From a virus: 30,250 bases of DNA. Under the pieces are notes generated by a model, which ran no database searches, had not been told where the DNA came from, and was given only the letters and a program-made list of their open reading frames with translations. Below, piece by piece: positions 13,510 through 23,100 of this stretch. The stretch lies in IMG/VR virus record IMGVR_UViG_3300028392_000221, positions 1-30,250 of that record. The stretch is one strand, 5' to 3'. Numbering within the stretch: the stretch's first letter is position 1; each line of letters opens with the position of its first letter. The position numbers were made by a program, and so were the translations under genes.

Positions 13510-14435
13510 ACCAAACAGAAAAGCTTGAGATGCAGGTGGACGAGGAGAGCGACGGCTCCGCGACCGTATCCCTGCCCGAACACATGGAGTCTCCCGACGA
13601 CATGGAAGATAACCGTGGCTCAAACGATGCAGCAGGGTCCGATCCGGACCGTGAAGCTATCCGAGCAGCCCGCCGGGAGGAGCGGAACCTGAAAAAACGG
13701 TTCCACAAGGCCAAAATCAACGAATCCAGCCATCTGATCAACTCGCTCAAGCGCCAGAATGAGCAGATGGCGGAGCGGCTGGTCGCACTTGAGAAGCGAT
13801 CGGCAGGCGCCGACGTTGCCCGGGTAGACAAGGCCATTGAGGACGCCCAAATGCGCCTTCAGTACGCCAAAGAGCAGATCAAACAGGCCACCGAGGTGGC
13901 TGACGGGACTGCTTTGGCTAACGCTCAGGAGATTTGGTACGAGGCCCGGAACCAAGTTGAGGCCCTCAATAACCTGAAGAAAAAGGTTGTTTCCACCCCT
14001 GATCCCTCCAGTATTCCTAAGGCGGCTGACCCCCGGCTGAAGAAGAACGCCGAGGATTGGATGTCCCGAAACAACTGGTACGACCCCAACGGAGGGGATA
14101 CCGACTCCCAAATCGCCATTAAGGTCGACGAGTCGATGCTTAAAGACGGCTGGGACCCAACCGATCCTGATTATTGGGAAGAGTTGGACAATCGATTGAC
14201 GAAGTATTTGCCGCACCATTACAATGGGGGCGACGGTCGTTCGTCAAATAGGAGACCCCGTTCCGTGGTTACAAGTTCTGGTCGCGAATCCTCAAGGATG
14301 GCTGGCGGAAACGAATTTCGTTTGTCGCCGGAGCGAGTGCGGGCCATCAAAGAAGCAGGACGTTGGGATAACCCAACAGAGCGCGAAAAGATGATCCGCA
14401 AGTATGCAGAATATGACCGCATGAATAGGAGTTAA
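13506..14435 (+). CDS. Scaffold-like protein
   Basis: A 309-aa protein whose ATG overlaps the previous stop as ATGA. It has an acidic N-terminus (residues 1-45), a long charged helical region with heptad character (about 50-165, including LINSLKRQNEQMAERLVALEK) and a basic, Ser/Arg-rich C-terminal part. Acidic, coiled-coil proteins located between portal and major capsid genes are usually scaffolding proteins that shape the procapsid and then leave. The C-terminal segment (NEFRLSPERVRAIKEAG...) resembles the short ends of such proteins that bind the capsid. The assignment rests on position and composition. Confidence 0.7.
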   Translation: MNQTEKLEMQVDEESDGSATVSLPEHMESPDDMEDNRGSNDAAGSDPDREAIRAARREERNLKKRFHKAKINESSHLINSLKRQNEQMAERLVALEKRSAGADVARVDKAIEDAQMRLQYAKEQIKQATEVADGTALANAQEIWYEARNQVEALNNLKKKVVSTPDPSSIPKAADPRLKKNAEDWMSRNNWYDPNGGDTDSQIAIKVDESMLKDGWDPTDPDYWEELDNRLTKYLPHHYNGGDGRSSNRRPRSVVTSSGRESSRMAGGNEFRLSPERVRAIKEAGRWDNPTEREKMIRKYAEYDRMNRS

Positions 14436-14437
14436 TT

Positions 14438-14977
14438 ATGTCAGATGAACGATTAAGAAAAGACCTCTCACTTGGTGGACGCGAGTCTCGCGCAAAGCAA
14501 GATAGTCAACGCGGTTCCGCTTCAAATGAGTTGGCAAGTCAACAGGAGCGTCGTAAGATGTTCCGCAACGAGTGGGTTCAAGAATCCCTACCGACCCCGC
14601 CTGATATTCCGGGGTTTCACTGTATTTGGCTTTCTTCCACAAACGGGTATGACCCAATCCATAAGCGTCAGCGGATGGGGTACACGCCAGTCGCCATCGA
14701 CGAGGTTCCGGGCTTTGAAAACTTTAAAGTTAAAGCAGGCGAACACTCAGGACTTGTTGCTTGCAACGAGATGATTCTCCACAAGATTCCCCTAGACATC
14801 TTTCAACAGATTATGGAGGAACTTCACCACTTTGCACCTCAGGACGAGGCGGACAAAATCCGTGTTCAAGCTGAGCAACAAATTGGACGAGATAGTAATG
14901 GTCGACGTTTAGGTATGGTTGAAGGCGAAGGTATCAGTGAGCTTGATAAACCTATGCCCGTTCCGGTATTTTCCTGA
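14438..14977 (+). CDS. Conserved phage structural-block protein, unknown function
   Basis: A 179-aa protein with AGGAG eight bases before the ATG. A polar N-terminus (1-40) is followed by FRNEWVQESLPTPPDIPGFH, then WLSSTNGYDPIHKRQRMGY and a segment VKAGEHSGLVACNEMILHKI. This order (basic tail, LPxPP, C/I-WLS-TN-DPI-KR, GEHSG) recurs in head-gene blocks of freshwater and marine phages, where it lies between scaffold and capsid. Its exact role has not been established as far as I know. A virion or head-assembly role is inferred from position. Confidence 0.75.
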   Translation: MSDERLRKDLSLGGRESRAKQDSQRGSASNELASQQERRKMFRNEWVQESLPTPPDIPGFHCIWLSSTNGYDPIHKRQRMGYTPVAIDEVPGFENFKVKAGEHSGLVACNEMILHKIPLDIFQQIMEELHHFAPQDEADKIRVQAEQQIGRDSNGRRLGMVEGEGISELDKPMPVPVFS

Positions 14978-15009
14978 CGGACTTGTTAACTAACTTGGAG
15001 TAAGAACTT

Positions 15010-15624
15010 ATGGCTTCTACATCTGCTCCGTTCGGCTTACGCCCTGCATACCATCCTAGCGGATTGGATCGTGCACAGGCGTTGGCTGGCGGTATCGTCT
15101 CTGGATATTCCACAGACATTTTGAAAGGCGCACCAATTCGCTACAACAGTACCGCTGGTACTTCTGTGGCGGCAGGTACGATCACTAACGCTGCGGCGAC
15201 TGGTGTTTGGACTGGTGCATTTGCTGGCGTCGAGTGGACTGATACCACTGGTCGTCGTCGTGTTAGCAACTACTGGCCCGCAAGCACATCATATGTGACC
15301 GGATCGTGCGTTGCTTATTTCTACAACGATCAAAACATCGTTTACGAAATTCAAACCGACGCAACCATTGCTCAGACCTCTCTGGGCGGCGAATACAACT
15401 TCTCCGCTGGTACTGGCTTTACCGTTACATCTGGTTCCAACACCACTGGCCTGTCTACGACAGCCCTTGGAGTTTCTACCGCTGCTGCTAATGGTTCACA
15501 AGGTCAGATGCGTGTCGTTGACATTGCCCCTTATGCTGATAACGCTTGGGGTGACGCCTACGTTATTGTTCGTGTTGTCAACGCTTCGTCTCAGTACTTC
15601 GGTTCTGTGACAGCTATTGTCTAA
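15010..15624 (+). CDS. Putative head decoration or minor capsid protein
   Basis: A 204-aa protein starting MASTSAPFGLRPAYHPSG, the typical opening of a family of capsid-associated phage proteins found beside the major capsid gene. It is beta-rich, with a GVFxGxxxTDTTGR-type element (GAFAGVEWTDTTGRRRVS) and SNYWPAS, then a Ser/Thr/Gly-rich C-terminal part. GGAG precedes the ATG. It may bind to the capsid surface as a cement or decoration protein; this is inferred from position and family resemblance. Confidence 0.75.
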   Translation: MASTSAPFGLRPAYHPSGLDRAQALAGGIVSGYSTDILKGAPIRYNSTAGTSVAAGTITNAAATGVWTGAFAGVEWTDTTGRRRVSNYWPASTSYVTGSCVAYFYNDQNIVYEIQTDATIAQTSLGGEYNFSAGTGFTVTSGSNTTGLSTTALGVSTAAANGSQGQMRVVDIAPYADNAWGDAYVIVRVVNASSQYFGSVTAIV

Positions 15625-15635
15625 GGAGTAGTTAA

Positions 15636-16550
15636 ATGGCTGCACCAATGAGAAGTACGGACTTCCGTAGTATTGTTGAACCTATCCTCAACGAATGCTT
15701 CGATGGAGTCTATGACCAACGTAAAGACGAGTGGTCGCGTGTTTTCCGCGAGGAAAATGGTATCCCCCGTAACTACCACGAAGAGCCGGTTCTGTACGGT
15801 TTTGGCGCGGCTCCGCAGTTGCCTGACGGCACTCCGGTTTCGTACCAACAAGGTGGTGTTCTGTTCCTCCAGCGCTATGTCTACCAAGTCTATGGTTTGG
15901 CATTCGCTCTGACCAAAGTTTTGGTTGAGGACGGTGACCACATCCGTATCGGTCAGGTTTACGCTAAGCACTTGGCTCAATCTCTGATTGAAACCAAGGA
16001 AACCCTGTCTGCGAACGTGTTGAACCGTGCGTTCAACTCATCGTATGTCGGCGGCGACGGCGTATCCCTGATCAACACTGCTCACCCCATCGTGAACGGT
16101 ACTTTCAGCAACCAACTGTCCACATCGGCAAACCTGTCGCAGACATCTCTAGAGCAGATGCTGATTCAAGTTCGTCAAGCAGTGGACAACAACGGCAAGC
16201 GTATTCGTCTGGTGCCCCGCCAACTGGTGGTCGCCCCCGGCAATATTTTCCAAGCCGAAGTGCTGCTGAAGTCTGTTCTGCGTGCAGGCACTGCAAACAA
16301 CGACATCAACCCAGTCAAGTCTATCGGCTTGCTGGACGAAGGTGCCGCTGTTATCAGCCGTCTGACCAGCGCTAACGCATGGTGGGTCCAGACCGACGCT
16401 CCCGAGGGCCTCAAGCTCTTGATGCGTCGTGAACTGGAGAAGACCATGGAAGGCGACTTTGAGACCGATTCGATGCGCTACAAGGCCACCGAGCGTTATC
16501 AAGTGGGTTGGACTGACCCACGTTCGCTGTACGGTACTGCTGGCGTTTAA
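15636..16550 (+). CDS. Major capsid protein (Mu gpT-like)
   Basis: A 304-aa protein that resembles the Mu gpT-like major head subunits. Typical parts are the N-terminal helix (MRSTDFRSIVEPILNEC), KDEWSRVFREE (29-39), the LALTKVLVED-type spine helix (here FALTKVLVEDGDH), the LSANVLNRAFNSS helix, and LVVAPGNIFQAEVLLKS near 200. The length is right for an HK97-fold subunit. It has an AAGGAG ribosome site seven bases before the ATG and is followed by a hairpin, consistent with high expression. It forms the icosahedral shell. Confidence 0.9.
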   Translation: MAAPMRSTDFRSIVEPILNECFDGVYDQRKDEWSRVFREENGIPRNYHEEPVLYGFGAAPQLPDGTPVSYQQGGVLFLQRYVYQVYGLAFALTKVLVEDGDHIRIGQVYAKHLAQSLIETKETLSANVLNRAFNSSYVGGDGVSLINTAHPIVNGTFSNQLSTSANLSQTSLEQMLIQVRQAVDNNGKRIRLVPRQLVVAPGNIFQAEVLLKSVLRAGTANNDINPVKSIGLLDEGAAVISRLTSANAWWVQTDAPEGLKLLMRRELEKTMEGDFETDSMRYKATERYQVGWTDPRSLYGTAGV

Positions 16551-16565
16551 TCGCTAATCGGCTTT

Positions 16566-16597
16566 GGGGAGAGAGCCGCTAATCTCTCCCCGCCTTT
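16566..16597 (+). terminator. Hairpin after the capsid gene, possible terminator
   Basis: GGGGAGAGA (16566-16574) pairs with TCTCTCCCC (16583-16591) around an 8-base loop, followed by GCCTTTATC. The weak T-tail suggests partial termination, which would lower expression of downstream genes relative to the capsid protein. Confidence 0.6.
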
Positions 16598-16631
16598 ATC
16601 AACATCGGTCAAACTTTTCAAGGAGCAGACC

Positions 16632-17621
16632 ATGCCTCAATTTTCAGACGACCTATTCTTGGGTTCGGCGCCTACCGCTATGGGTACGGCTTCCTACCCT
16701 ACCAACGGAACCTACACAGGCTCTATTGCAACCACTACTCTGACCATCACTGCTGTTTTGCAGGGCGACCCAATTGCCATCGGCCAATGGGTTAACGGAA
16801 CTGGCGTTACCGCTGGCACTTACATCACTGGCTACGGAACTGCCACTGGCGGCGCAGGAACCTACACCGTTAACGTGTCCCAGACAGCTTCCAGCACGAC
16901 CATCTATACGCAAGGCCAAGCCATTGCTGGCGATCCTTCGCTGATGGACACAGGCGTAGGCCCACTGGGTCGTATCTATGTGTTTGATGTTGTTCCTTTG
17001 ACTGCAAATGCTGCAAATATTTGCGCTTCGCAGACACCGACTGTTGCTGGTGCACTCACATTGCTGACAACCAGCACTTTGGGTGGCAAGCGCGTTGTTC
17101 GTGCAGACGGCCAGACTGTGACCCAACTGGATACCCCACGCGCTCTGAGCGTGACAACTGGTACGGGTACAACTACTAGCTCCAACATCACGATCACAGG
17201 TTGGGACCAGTACGGCCAGCCCATGAGCGAAGTTATTGCTTCGGGTGCTGTAGCGTCTACCACCACCAACGGTAAAAAAGCCTTTTACCAAATCTTGAGC
17301 GTTTCAGGTAGCGCCGGTACTACATCGACCATCACGGTTGGTACGACTCAGTTGCTTGGCATCCCTGTTCGTGTTACTAGCGGCGTGTACTTGTGTCACG
17401 TTGGTTGGAGCACTGGTTTTGCCATCGACTCTGGCAGTTTGGTTGCTGCTGACACGGCTACTGCAACCACCACCACTGGTGATGTGCGCGGTACGTTTAG
17501 CCCATCTAGCGCACCAGACGGCATCAAGCGCCTGATCCTTGGCATTATGCTTCCCGCCATCGCCGTAGGTCCAAACGCAACCCGTATCGGTGCTTTTGGT
17601 GTGAACCAAAACCTGAACTAA
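16632..17621 (+). CDS. Beta-rich virion protein with an inserted TGSI...TTL module
   Basis: A 329-aa Thr/Ser/Gly/Ala-rich protein beginning [13 protein letters not shown], with AAGGAG before the ATG. Residues about 28-92 are a module, [14 protein letters not shown] ... [14 protein letters not shown] ... [12 protein letters not shown], that recurs as an inserted unit in many unrelated phage structural proteins. The remainder alternates beta strands ([20 protein letters not shown], then [13 protein letters not shown]) and ends with a hydrophobic strand and GVNQNLN. It directly follows the capsid gene, so it is probably a capsid-associated or head-surface protein. The role is inferred from context. 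Confidence 0.75.
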   Translation: MPQFSDDLFLGSAPTAMGTASYPTNGTYTGSIATTTLTITAVLQGDPIAIGQWVNGTGVTAGTYITGYGTATGGAGTYTVNVSQTASSTTIYTQGQAIAGDPSLMDTGVGPLGRIYVFDVVPLTANAANICASQTPTVAGALTLLTTSTLGGKRVVRADGQTVTQLDTPRALSVTTGTGTTTSSNITITGWDQYGQPMSEVIASGAVASTTTNGKKAFYQILSVSGSAGTTSTITVGTTQLLGIPVRVTSGVYLCHVGWSTGFAIDSGSLVAADTATATTTTGDVRGTFSPSSAPDGIKRLILGIMLPAIAVGPNATRIGAFGVNQNLN

Positions 17622-17633
17622 TAGGAGAACACC

Positions 17634-18800
17634 ATGGCTGAATTTAAACCAATGGTTAAGATGGAAACGACCGAGCCTTCGGTCATCCTGAAACTTAAAA
17701 AGGGCGGCCATGTGAACATGAAACACTCCAAAGGTGAACATGGTCACAAGTCAATGAACCGTATGGCTATGGGTGGTGCTATGCCTGACGCTGCAATCCC
17801 TACTTTGGGACCTATTGCACGCGCCATGGCCGCTAAACGCCGCCCTATGCCCCGCACCGTGGCTGCTCCTGCTCCTGCTCCTATGCCTGCACCCTCAATG
17901 GGTGGAATGATGCGCCCCATGAAAAAGGGCGGAGAGTTCGAAGGCTCTGCCAAAGATATGGCTCAGGACAAAAAGCTTGCCAAAAAACATGGCATGTCCA
18001 TGAAAGCTTGGGAGAGCTCCAAGATGGACGACAAGCATGACCGCCAAGAGTCCATGAAGGGCTTGAAAAAGGGTGGCTCTGCTGGCATTAAGCTGGCTCG
18101 TCCGGGCGGTTACGCTAACGGCGGCACTGTTTCTGACAGCGTTGCTGCGGAATACAAGAACACCAAAATGCATGACGGCGACAAGCTAGATACAGCGGCA
18201 GGTAAAACTGGCGGTGTTCGCATGTCCAATGCCGGTGGGTTCAAGCATGGCGGAAAAGCTATGAAGAAGTACGCAATGGGCGGCGTTGTGGAAAATTCTC
18301 CAAGCATGCGTAGTTCATGGGAAAACCGTCCCGCTGATACGACGCCTGCTGGAAAGACCAACACCACCACTGGTGGTGTCAAGGATTCCAACGGCGGTGG
18401 CTATCGCAAAGGCGGTGCTGTAAAAAAGCACTTCGCCACGGGGGGCAGTGTTAGCACTGGCCGCGCCGTGGCAATGCCTGAAGGTCGCAAAGCTCCTTCC
18501 GCGCCTGTCTCCATTGATCGGCTCTCTGGCACCTTCAAAAAGGGCGGACGGGTAATGCGCAAGGCTGATGGTGGCGACATAGAGGACCTGAGCAAGGGAG
18601 CCTATGATGCAACCATGAATGAGCCCCCGATGGGAATGGGATTTGCGAAAAAAGTTCATGGAATGATGGACAATCTCTTTGCTTCCAAGAAAGAGGCTGG
18701 CGCAGGACGTGGATTTGTAAACCCCAAGAGTGTTACCAAGACCAAGGAGTCTGTAACAGTATCCCCGGGCAATAAACGTGGCGGTTCAGTAAAGTGCTAA
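17634..18800 (+). CDS. KGG-repeat basic low-complexity virion protein
   Basis: A 388-aa, Lys/Gly/Met-rich protein with a strongly basic character. K/R-x-GG motifs recur: KKGG at 22, 97, 145 and 302, KHGG at 204, RKGG at 258, KRGG at 381. Two longer repeats align (188-220 and 238-274): each runs AGKT, GGV, a GG-F/Y, a K/R-x-GG and a final TGG or MGG. An Ala/Pro linker (75-88) divides the N-terminal part. No membrane segment. TAGGAG precedes the ATG. It is probably disordered. A role in binding DNA or the capsid surface is plausible because of charge, but there is no direct evidence. Confidence 0.8.
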   Translation: MAEFKPMVKMETTEPSVILKLKKGGHVNMKHSKGEHGHKSMNRMAMGGAMPDAAIPTLGPIARAMAAKRRPMPRTVAAPAPAPMPAPSMGGMMRPMKKGGEFEGSAKDMAQDKKLAKKHGMSMKAWESSKMDDKHDRQESMKGLKKGGSAGIKLARPGGYANGGTVSDSVAAEYKNTKMHDGDKLDTAAGKTGGVRMSNAGGFKHGGKAMKKYAMGGVVENSPSMRSSWENRPADTTPAGKTNTTTGGVKDSNGGGYRKGGAVKKHFATGGSVSTGRAVAMPEGRKAPSAPVSIDRLSGTFKKGGRVMRKADGGDIEDLSKGAYDATMNEPPMGMGFAKKVHGMMDNLFASKKEAGAGRGFVNPKSVTKTKESVTVSPGNKRGGSVKC

Positions 18801-18803
18801 ATG

Positions 18804-18823
18804 GTGGGGGCTTCGGCCCCCGC
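18804..18823 (+). terminator. UUCG-tetraloop hairpin after the KGG-repeat gene
   Basis: GGGGGC (18806-18811) pairs with GCCCCC (18816-18821) closing a TTCG tetraloop, extended by two further pairs. It starts four bases after the TAA. Only TTCTC follows, so it may stabilise the mRNA end or terminate partially. Confidence 0.6.
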
Positions 18824-18844
18824 TTCTCAAAGAATAGGTGAAAT

Positions 18845-21499
18845 ATGTCACAAATCGTTACTTACACTGGCCCATCCAGCCAGACAGATAATCAATTACG
18901 CACTCAGACATCGTCACGTTCTGCTGCGTATGATCCAGTGGACAAGCTGCGTGTATCTCAGCCTCAGGCTTTGATTGACACCGACTTTGAGTACGGCCAA
19001 CAGCCTACCAAGTGGGAGTCCATTAACCTACAAAATAACCGTCAAGGTGCGTACTATATCCCTCAGGTGTATACGACTGTTGACAACTCAGCATCCAACA
19101 AAGGAATACAAACCACAAGTGCAAGCCGCACTGTTACGGTATTCATGGCAAGTACAGCAGCCTACACAGTTGGAACTCCGATTTTCATTCAAGGTGCAAC
19201 AAACCCCAACCTCAATGGCTGGTGGCTTGTTACAACTGTCACTGCCAGCACTTCTGTATCGTTTTTGATTGACGCCAATGCATCGGCAACGACCAATGTG
19301 TATAACCCCGGTAAATCTTATGTTTACCCCGGATATTTTTACAGCAACTGCGGTTTTCAAGTTGGCGCAAATTGCATTACTGCTAGTGCAACAACTACTC
19401 CGCTTTGCACAACCACTTATGCCCATGGATTAAACGTAGGCGACTATGTTTACATGGTTGGTTTTGCTAGTGACACAAACGTGAACGGCGCATGGATTGT
19501 TGCCACAACTCCAACTGCAAGCACGTTTACTTTCACGACTGCGGTAGCGGTTACTAGCCCGACAAACAGTGCAGGACAGCTTAACCTATACATGCGTCCT
19601 GCTGGCTGGGTTGAGTCTCGTCCATACGACGGCGGTGTTGCGTTCTCTGCTGGCGGCACGATTACCAATCAACAGTTGATCCGTCAGACCCGTCGTTACT
19701 TCCGCTACCAGTCTGGCAAGGGCATCCAGTTCTCTACTGGCTCCGCATTGCAACCAACGTTGTTCCAGCCCGTTTTGACGGCATCTGGAACCACTGTGAC
19801 GGTTACAACTTCTGCACCACATAACTTGGCTGTAGGAACAACGATTCAAGTAACTGGCGCTACTCCAACTCAGTACAACGGTACGTTTGTTATTGGTAGT
19901 GGTGGTTTCACAAAGACTACGTTCCAGTATTCAACTTCTGTAATTAACACTCCTCCTTCGACACCGGCTATTGGCAATGCCATTCGTGTGAATCCAACTA
20001 TTTGGTATGGCGCACAAAATTCAGTTGGTATTTTTGATCAGCAAAACGGTATTTTCTTCAGATACGATGGTCAAAACTTAACTGCTGTTGTTCGTTCATC
20101 TACCATTCAAACGGCTGGATATGTGCAAGTAACACAGGGTAATGCAACCGTTACTGGTGTTGGAACCAACTTCACCACAGCTTTGACGCCCGGACAGTTC
20201 TGCGTCATTCGTGGTCAGTCATACCGTGTTATTGCTATTGCAAGTGACACCTCTTTGACCATTGCTCCTGAGTATCGCGGTAATTCTTATAACTCGACCA
20301 ACTCACCAAACGGTGGTTACATCATGTCTGTCACCACGGACACTGTTTACCCACGTTCGACTTGGTTTGACCCAATGGATGGCACTGGACCATCAGGTTA
20401 CAACATTGACCTGAGCCGCATGCAGATGTGGTACATCGACTACTCTTGGTACGGTGCTGGATCGATTCGTTGGGGCTTTAGAGGCCAAAGCGGTGCGGTG
20501 ACGTATTGCCATCAAGTGCAAAACAATAATGTCCAGTATGAGGCTTACATGCGCTCTGGCAACCTGCCATCGCACTATGAGTCTTCTGGATTGACGCCTA
20601 CGACTTATCTGACGGCCTCAATTACTACTGGCGACACCACAATTCCTGTGGCTGATACTTCTGCTTTCAATACAAGCGGCACGGCCAAGATCACTGGAAG
20701 CGGAACCGCTGGTGTTGTTGAGTACGTTACCTACACGGGTAAGACCTCAACCTCGTTGACCGGATGCACTCGTGGAGCAACTGGTGGCTCAGCGGCCACA
20801 GCATTTACCTATAGTGCAACGGCATTTGTAACTGTTGAATACGCTACCCAAGACTCTGTTCCTTCAATCTCGCATTGGGGCTCATCGGTCATCATGGACG
20901 GCCAGTTCAACGACGACAAGTCGCTGATTTTCAACTATGGCATGACGTCATTCTTAACGATTACGCTGGCTGGCTCTTACGCTTTGATGGCAATCCGTAT
21001 TGCTCCATCGGTGGACAATGGAACAACCGACACCCTTGGTTTAAAAGAAAACATTAACCGTATGCAATTGCAGTTGGACTCGGTGTCCATCATTTCTACT
21101 GCCAACGTGTTGGTAAACTTGGTATTGAATGGTCGTATTGCTGCTGCATTCTCCGGAACTGGTTCTGTTGCATCATTTACATCGCCTCAACAGCTTGCTA
21201 ATGGATTCACGTCTTCCTTGGCTCAGATTGCAGTAAATGGAGCGACCGGAACAACCGCAACTATTACTGGCGGTGAATCACTAGCGGCTTTGTATGTTCC
21301 TGCTGGTGTGAACACATTAGACTTGACCAACGTTCGTGATTTGGGCAACTCAATTTTGGGTGGTGGTGTAAATAATACCGTTCCAACAACTCAAGCTGGC
21401 TTGTACCCAGACGGACCGGACATTCTGTACGTTGTTGTAACCACAGCAACTGCGGTCAACGTCCAAGCTCGTCTGTCTTGGAAAGAGGCACAGGCTTGA
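18845..21499 (+). CDS. Large modular virion structural protein
   Basis: An 884-aa protein with a conserved opening (residues 1-75, MSQIVTYTGP then DPVDKLRVSQPQALIDTDFEYG) known from many aquatic phage genomes. A repeated beta module, VGDxVxVxG-x-NG-xWxVxxxTxTxFxF, occurs three times (about 95-143, 181-233 and 310-365). It is followed by a TVTGVGTNFTT...IRGQSYRV...TSLTI module (432-475) and a TTIPVADTSAFNTSG...EYVTYTG...TRG module (597-645). These are widespread exchangeable phage beta domains. A further conserved block runs through FDPMDGTG and MWYIDYSWYGAGSIRWGFRG (508-546). Probably a virion surface or tail hub component; the exact place is unknown. Confidence 0.75.
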   Translation: MSQIVTYTGPSSQTDNQLRTQTSSRSAAYDPVDKLRVSQPQALIDTDFEYGQQPTKWESINLQNNRQGAYYIPQVYTTVDNSASNKGIQTTSASRTVTVFMASTAAYTVGTPIFIQGATNPNLNGWWLVTTVTASTSVSFLIDANASATTNVYNPGKSYVYPGYFYSNCGFQVGANCITASATTTPLCTTTYAHGLNVGDYVYMVGFASDTNVNGAWIVATTPTASTFTFTTAVAVTSPTNSAGQLNLYMRPAGWVESRPYDGGVAFSAGGTITNQQLIRQTRRYFRYQSGKGIQFSTGSALQPTLFQPVLTASGTTVTVTTSAPHNLAVGTTIQVTGATPTQYNGTFVIGSGGFTKTTFQYSTSVINTPPSTPAIGNAIRVNPTIWYGAQNSVGIFDQQNGIFFRYDGQNLTAVVRSSTIQTAGYVQVTQGNATVTGVGTNFTTALTPGQFCVIRGQSYRVIAIASDTSLTIAPEYRGNSYNSTNSPNGGYIMSVTTDTVYPRSTWFDPMDGTGPSGYNIDLSRMQMWYIDYSWYGAGSIRWGFRGQSGAVTYCHQVQNNNVQYEAYMRSGNLPSHYESSGLTPTTYLTASITTGDTTIPVADTSAFNTSGTAKITGSGTAGVVEYVTYTGKTSTSLTGCTRGATGGSAATAFTYSATAFVTVEYATQDSVPSISHWGSSVIMDGQFNDDKSLIFNYGMTSFLTITLAGSYALMAIRIAPSVDNGTTDTLGLKENINRMQLQLDSVSIISTANVLVNLVLNGRIAAAFSGTGSVASFTSPQQLANGFTSSLAQIAVNGATGTTATITGGESLAALYVPAGVNTLDLTNVRDLGNSILGGGVNNTVPTTQAGLYPDGPDILYVVVTTATAVNVQARLSWKEAQA

Positions 21500-21500
21500 T

Positions 21501-22013
21501 ATGCCAAGCAAGTCACCGGCTCAACATCGTCTGATGGAAGCAGCCGCCCATACAAAGGGCGGCTTTGGTGGCGTGCCTCAATCCGTAGGCAAAGAGTTTG
21601 CCAAGGCTGACAAGATGAAGGAAGGTGGACTGTATGCCAACATTCATGCAAAACGTGAGCGAATCGCTGAAGGCTCTGGTGAAAAGATGCGCCGAGTTGG
21701 CAGCAAAGGTGCGCCAACGGCTGACGCCTTCCGAGAGTCCGCTAAAACGGTTCAAGGAAAAGCTGATGGCGGTCCAAGCTTGGCTGTCGGACGGGGTGAA
21801 AAACTATCAACAAAGGCAGGGGCGGGGCTGACAGCCAAGGGCCGTGCCAAGTACAATCGAAAAACTGGATCGCATCTGAAGGCACCCCAGCCGCAAGGCG
21901 GAAAGCGCAAGAATTCGTTCTGCGCCCGCATGAGCGGTGTTGTGGAGCACTCCAAGGGTGATGCACCTCGTGCGAAGGCGTCGTTAAAGCGCTGGGATTG
22001 CCCCGGCTGGTAA
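21501..22013 (+). CDS. Three-module basic phage protein (DUF6321-type C-terminus)
   Basis: A 170-aa basic protein that combines three segments I know as separate small phage proteins: MPSKSPAQHRLM ... VPQSVGKEFAKAD (1-38), MKEGGLYANIHAKRERIAEG...KGAPTADAF (39-85), and RGEKLSTKAGAGLTAKGRAKYN ... SFCARMSG ... LKRWDC (98-166), the last resembling DUF6321. The ATG follows the preceding stop by one base, so translation is coupled. Function is unknown; position in the virion block and the basic charge suggest a structural or DNA-associated virion protein. Confidence 0.75.
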   Translation: MPSKSPAQHRLMEAAAHTKGGFGGVPQSVGKEFAKADKMKEGGLYANIHAKRERIAEGSGEKMRRVGSKGAPTADAFRESAKTVQGKADGGPSLAVGRGEKLSTKAGAGLTAKGRAKYNRKTGSHLKAPQPQGGKRKNSFCARMSGVVEHSKGDAPRAKASLKRWDCPGW

Positions 22014-22023
22014 AGGAACCTCA

Positions 22024-23097
22024 ATGGCTTACTCTGGGACCGTCGGTCAGACAGTTATCACGGTACAGCAGCTTATCGACCACGGCGCTCGTCGCTGTGG
22101 CAAGCTGGCCGAGGAGTTGACGTCTGAGCAGGTTGCCTCGTCCAAAGAGTCTCTGTTCATCCTGCTGTCCAACCTTGCCAACCTCGGCATCAACTACTGG
22201 GCCATCAACAAGACGGTTATTGGCCTGAACGCCAATGAGTACATCTACTCCCTACCTGAGGGAGCCGTAGACGCCTTAAATGTGCTCTACAGGACGCTAA
22301 ACCAGCCAACCGGCACCTACACCTCATCGGCAGGCGGAGTGACCGCAAACGTGGCCGATGACGACATCACGACCTACTGCCAGCAGTCGACCTCCAATGG
22401 CAACATTGTGGTTGATTACGGCGCCTCAGACCCGCAGTACATTGGCTCGATCGGCCTGATGCCATACGTCTCAGGCGGCGGAACGGCTACATGGAGCTAC
22501 CGCTACCAGTCGTCTAATGACAACATTAATTGGACGACTCTGTACACCGCCACAGCCGTTACAGTGACCGACAAGCAGTGGATATGGCAGGACATTGACC
22601 CGGGATCGAACGTCCAGTATTACCGCATTCAGGCCTTTGGCAACACCACTTTGGCGATCCGCGAGTGGTATTTGGGCAACAACAGTCGCGAGATTGAGAT
22701 GTCGCGCCTGAACCGTGACGACTACACCAACCTGCCAAACAAGAACTTCACGGCCAATCAGCCGTTTCAGTTCTGGTTTAACCGGACCATCCCGCAGCCG
22801 ACCATGTACCTGTGGCCGGTGCCATCCAATACGTTCGTGCAGATGACCGTCTGGTACTCGCGCCAGATCATGGACGTCGGGGCCTTGTCCGGGCAGTTGG
22901 AGATACCACAGCGCTGGTACGAGGCCATCCTGATGAACTTGTCCCACCGCATGTCTTTGGAGTTGCCCGGTGTCGGCCTTGACCGCATCGGTTACCTCGA
23001 GAAGATGGCCGCACAGTACCTCAATGATGCCGAGTCGGAAGAGCGCGACAAGTCGCCCATCTATCTGGCGCCAAATATTTCCGTTTACACGAGGTAA
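22024..23097 (+). CDS. Head-completion (P22 gp4-like) protein with inserted discoidin-like domain
   Basis: A 357-aa protein. Residues 13-91 (VQQLIDHGARRCGKL..., then LLSNLANLGINYWAI and YSLPEGAVDALNVLYR) resemble the packaged-DNA-stabilisation or head-to-tail adaptor family of P22 gp4, which seals the portal. After residue 222 the same family continues with the NNREIEMSRLNRDDYTNL, MYLWPVPS and WYEAILMNLSHRM parts. Between them (about 92-218) lies an extra domain with D111-D-D-I-T-T-Y, VDYGASDPQYIG, SSNDNINWTTLY and YYRIQAFG, a pattern like the F5/8 type C (discoidin) fold. AAGGA precedes the ATG. Confidence 0.8.
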   Translation: MAYSGTVGQTVITVQQLIDHGARRCGKLAEELTSEQVASSKESLFILLSNLANLGINYWAINKTVIGLNANEYIYSLPEGAVDALNVLYRTLNQPTGTYTSSAGGVTANVADDDITTYCQQSTSNGNIVVDYGASDPQYIGSIGLMPYVSGGGTATWSYRYQSSNDNINWTTLYTATAVTVTDKQWIWQDIDPGSNVQYYRIQAFGNTTLAIREWYLGNNSREIEMSRLNRDDYTNLPNKNFTANQPFQFWFNRTIPQPTMYLWPVPSNTFVQMTVWYSRQIMDVGALSGQLEIPQRWYEAILMNLSHRMSLELPGVGLDRIGYLEKMAAQYLNDAESEERDKSPIYLAPNISVYTR

Positions 23098-23100
23098 TCC

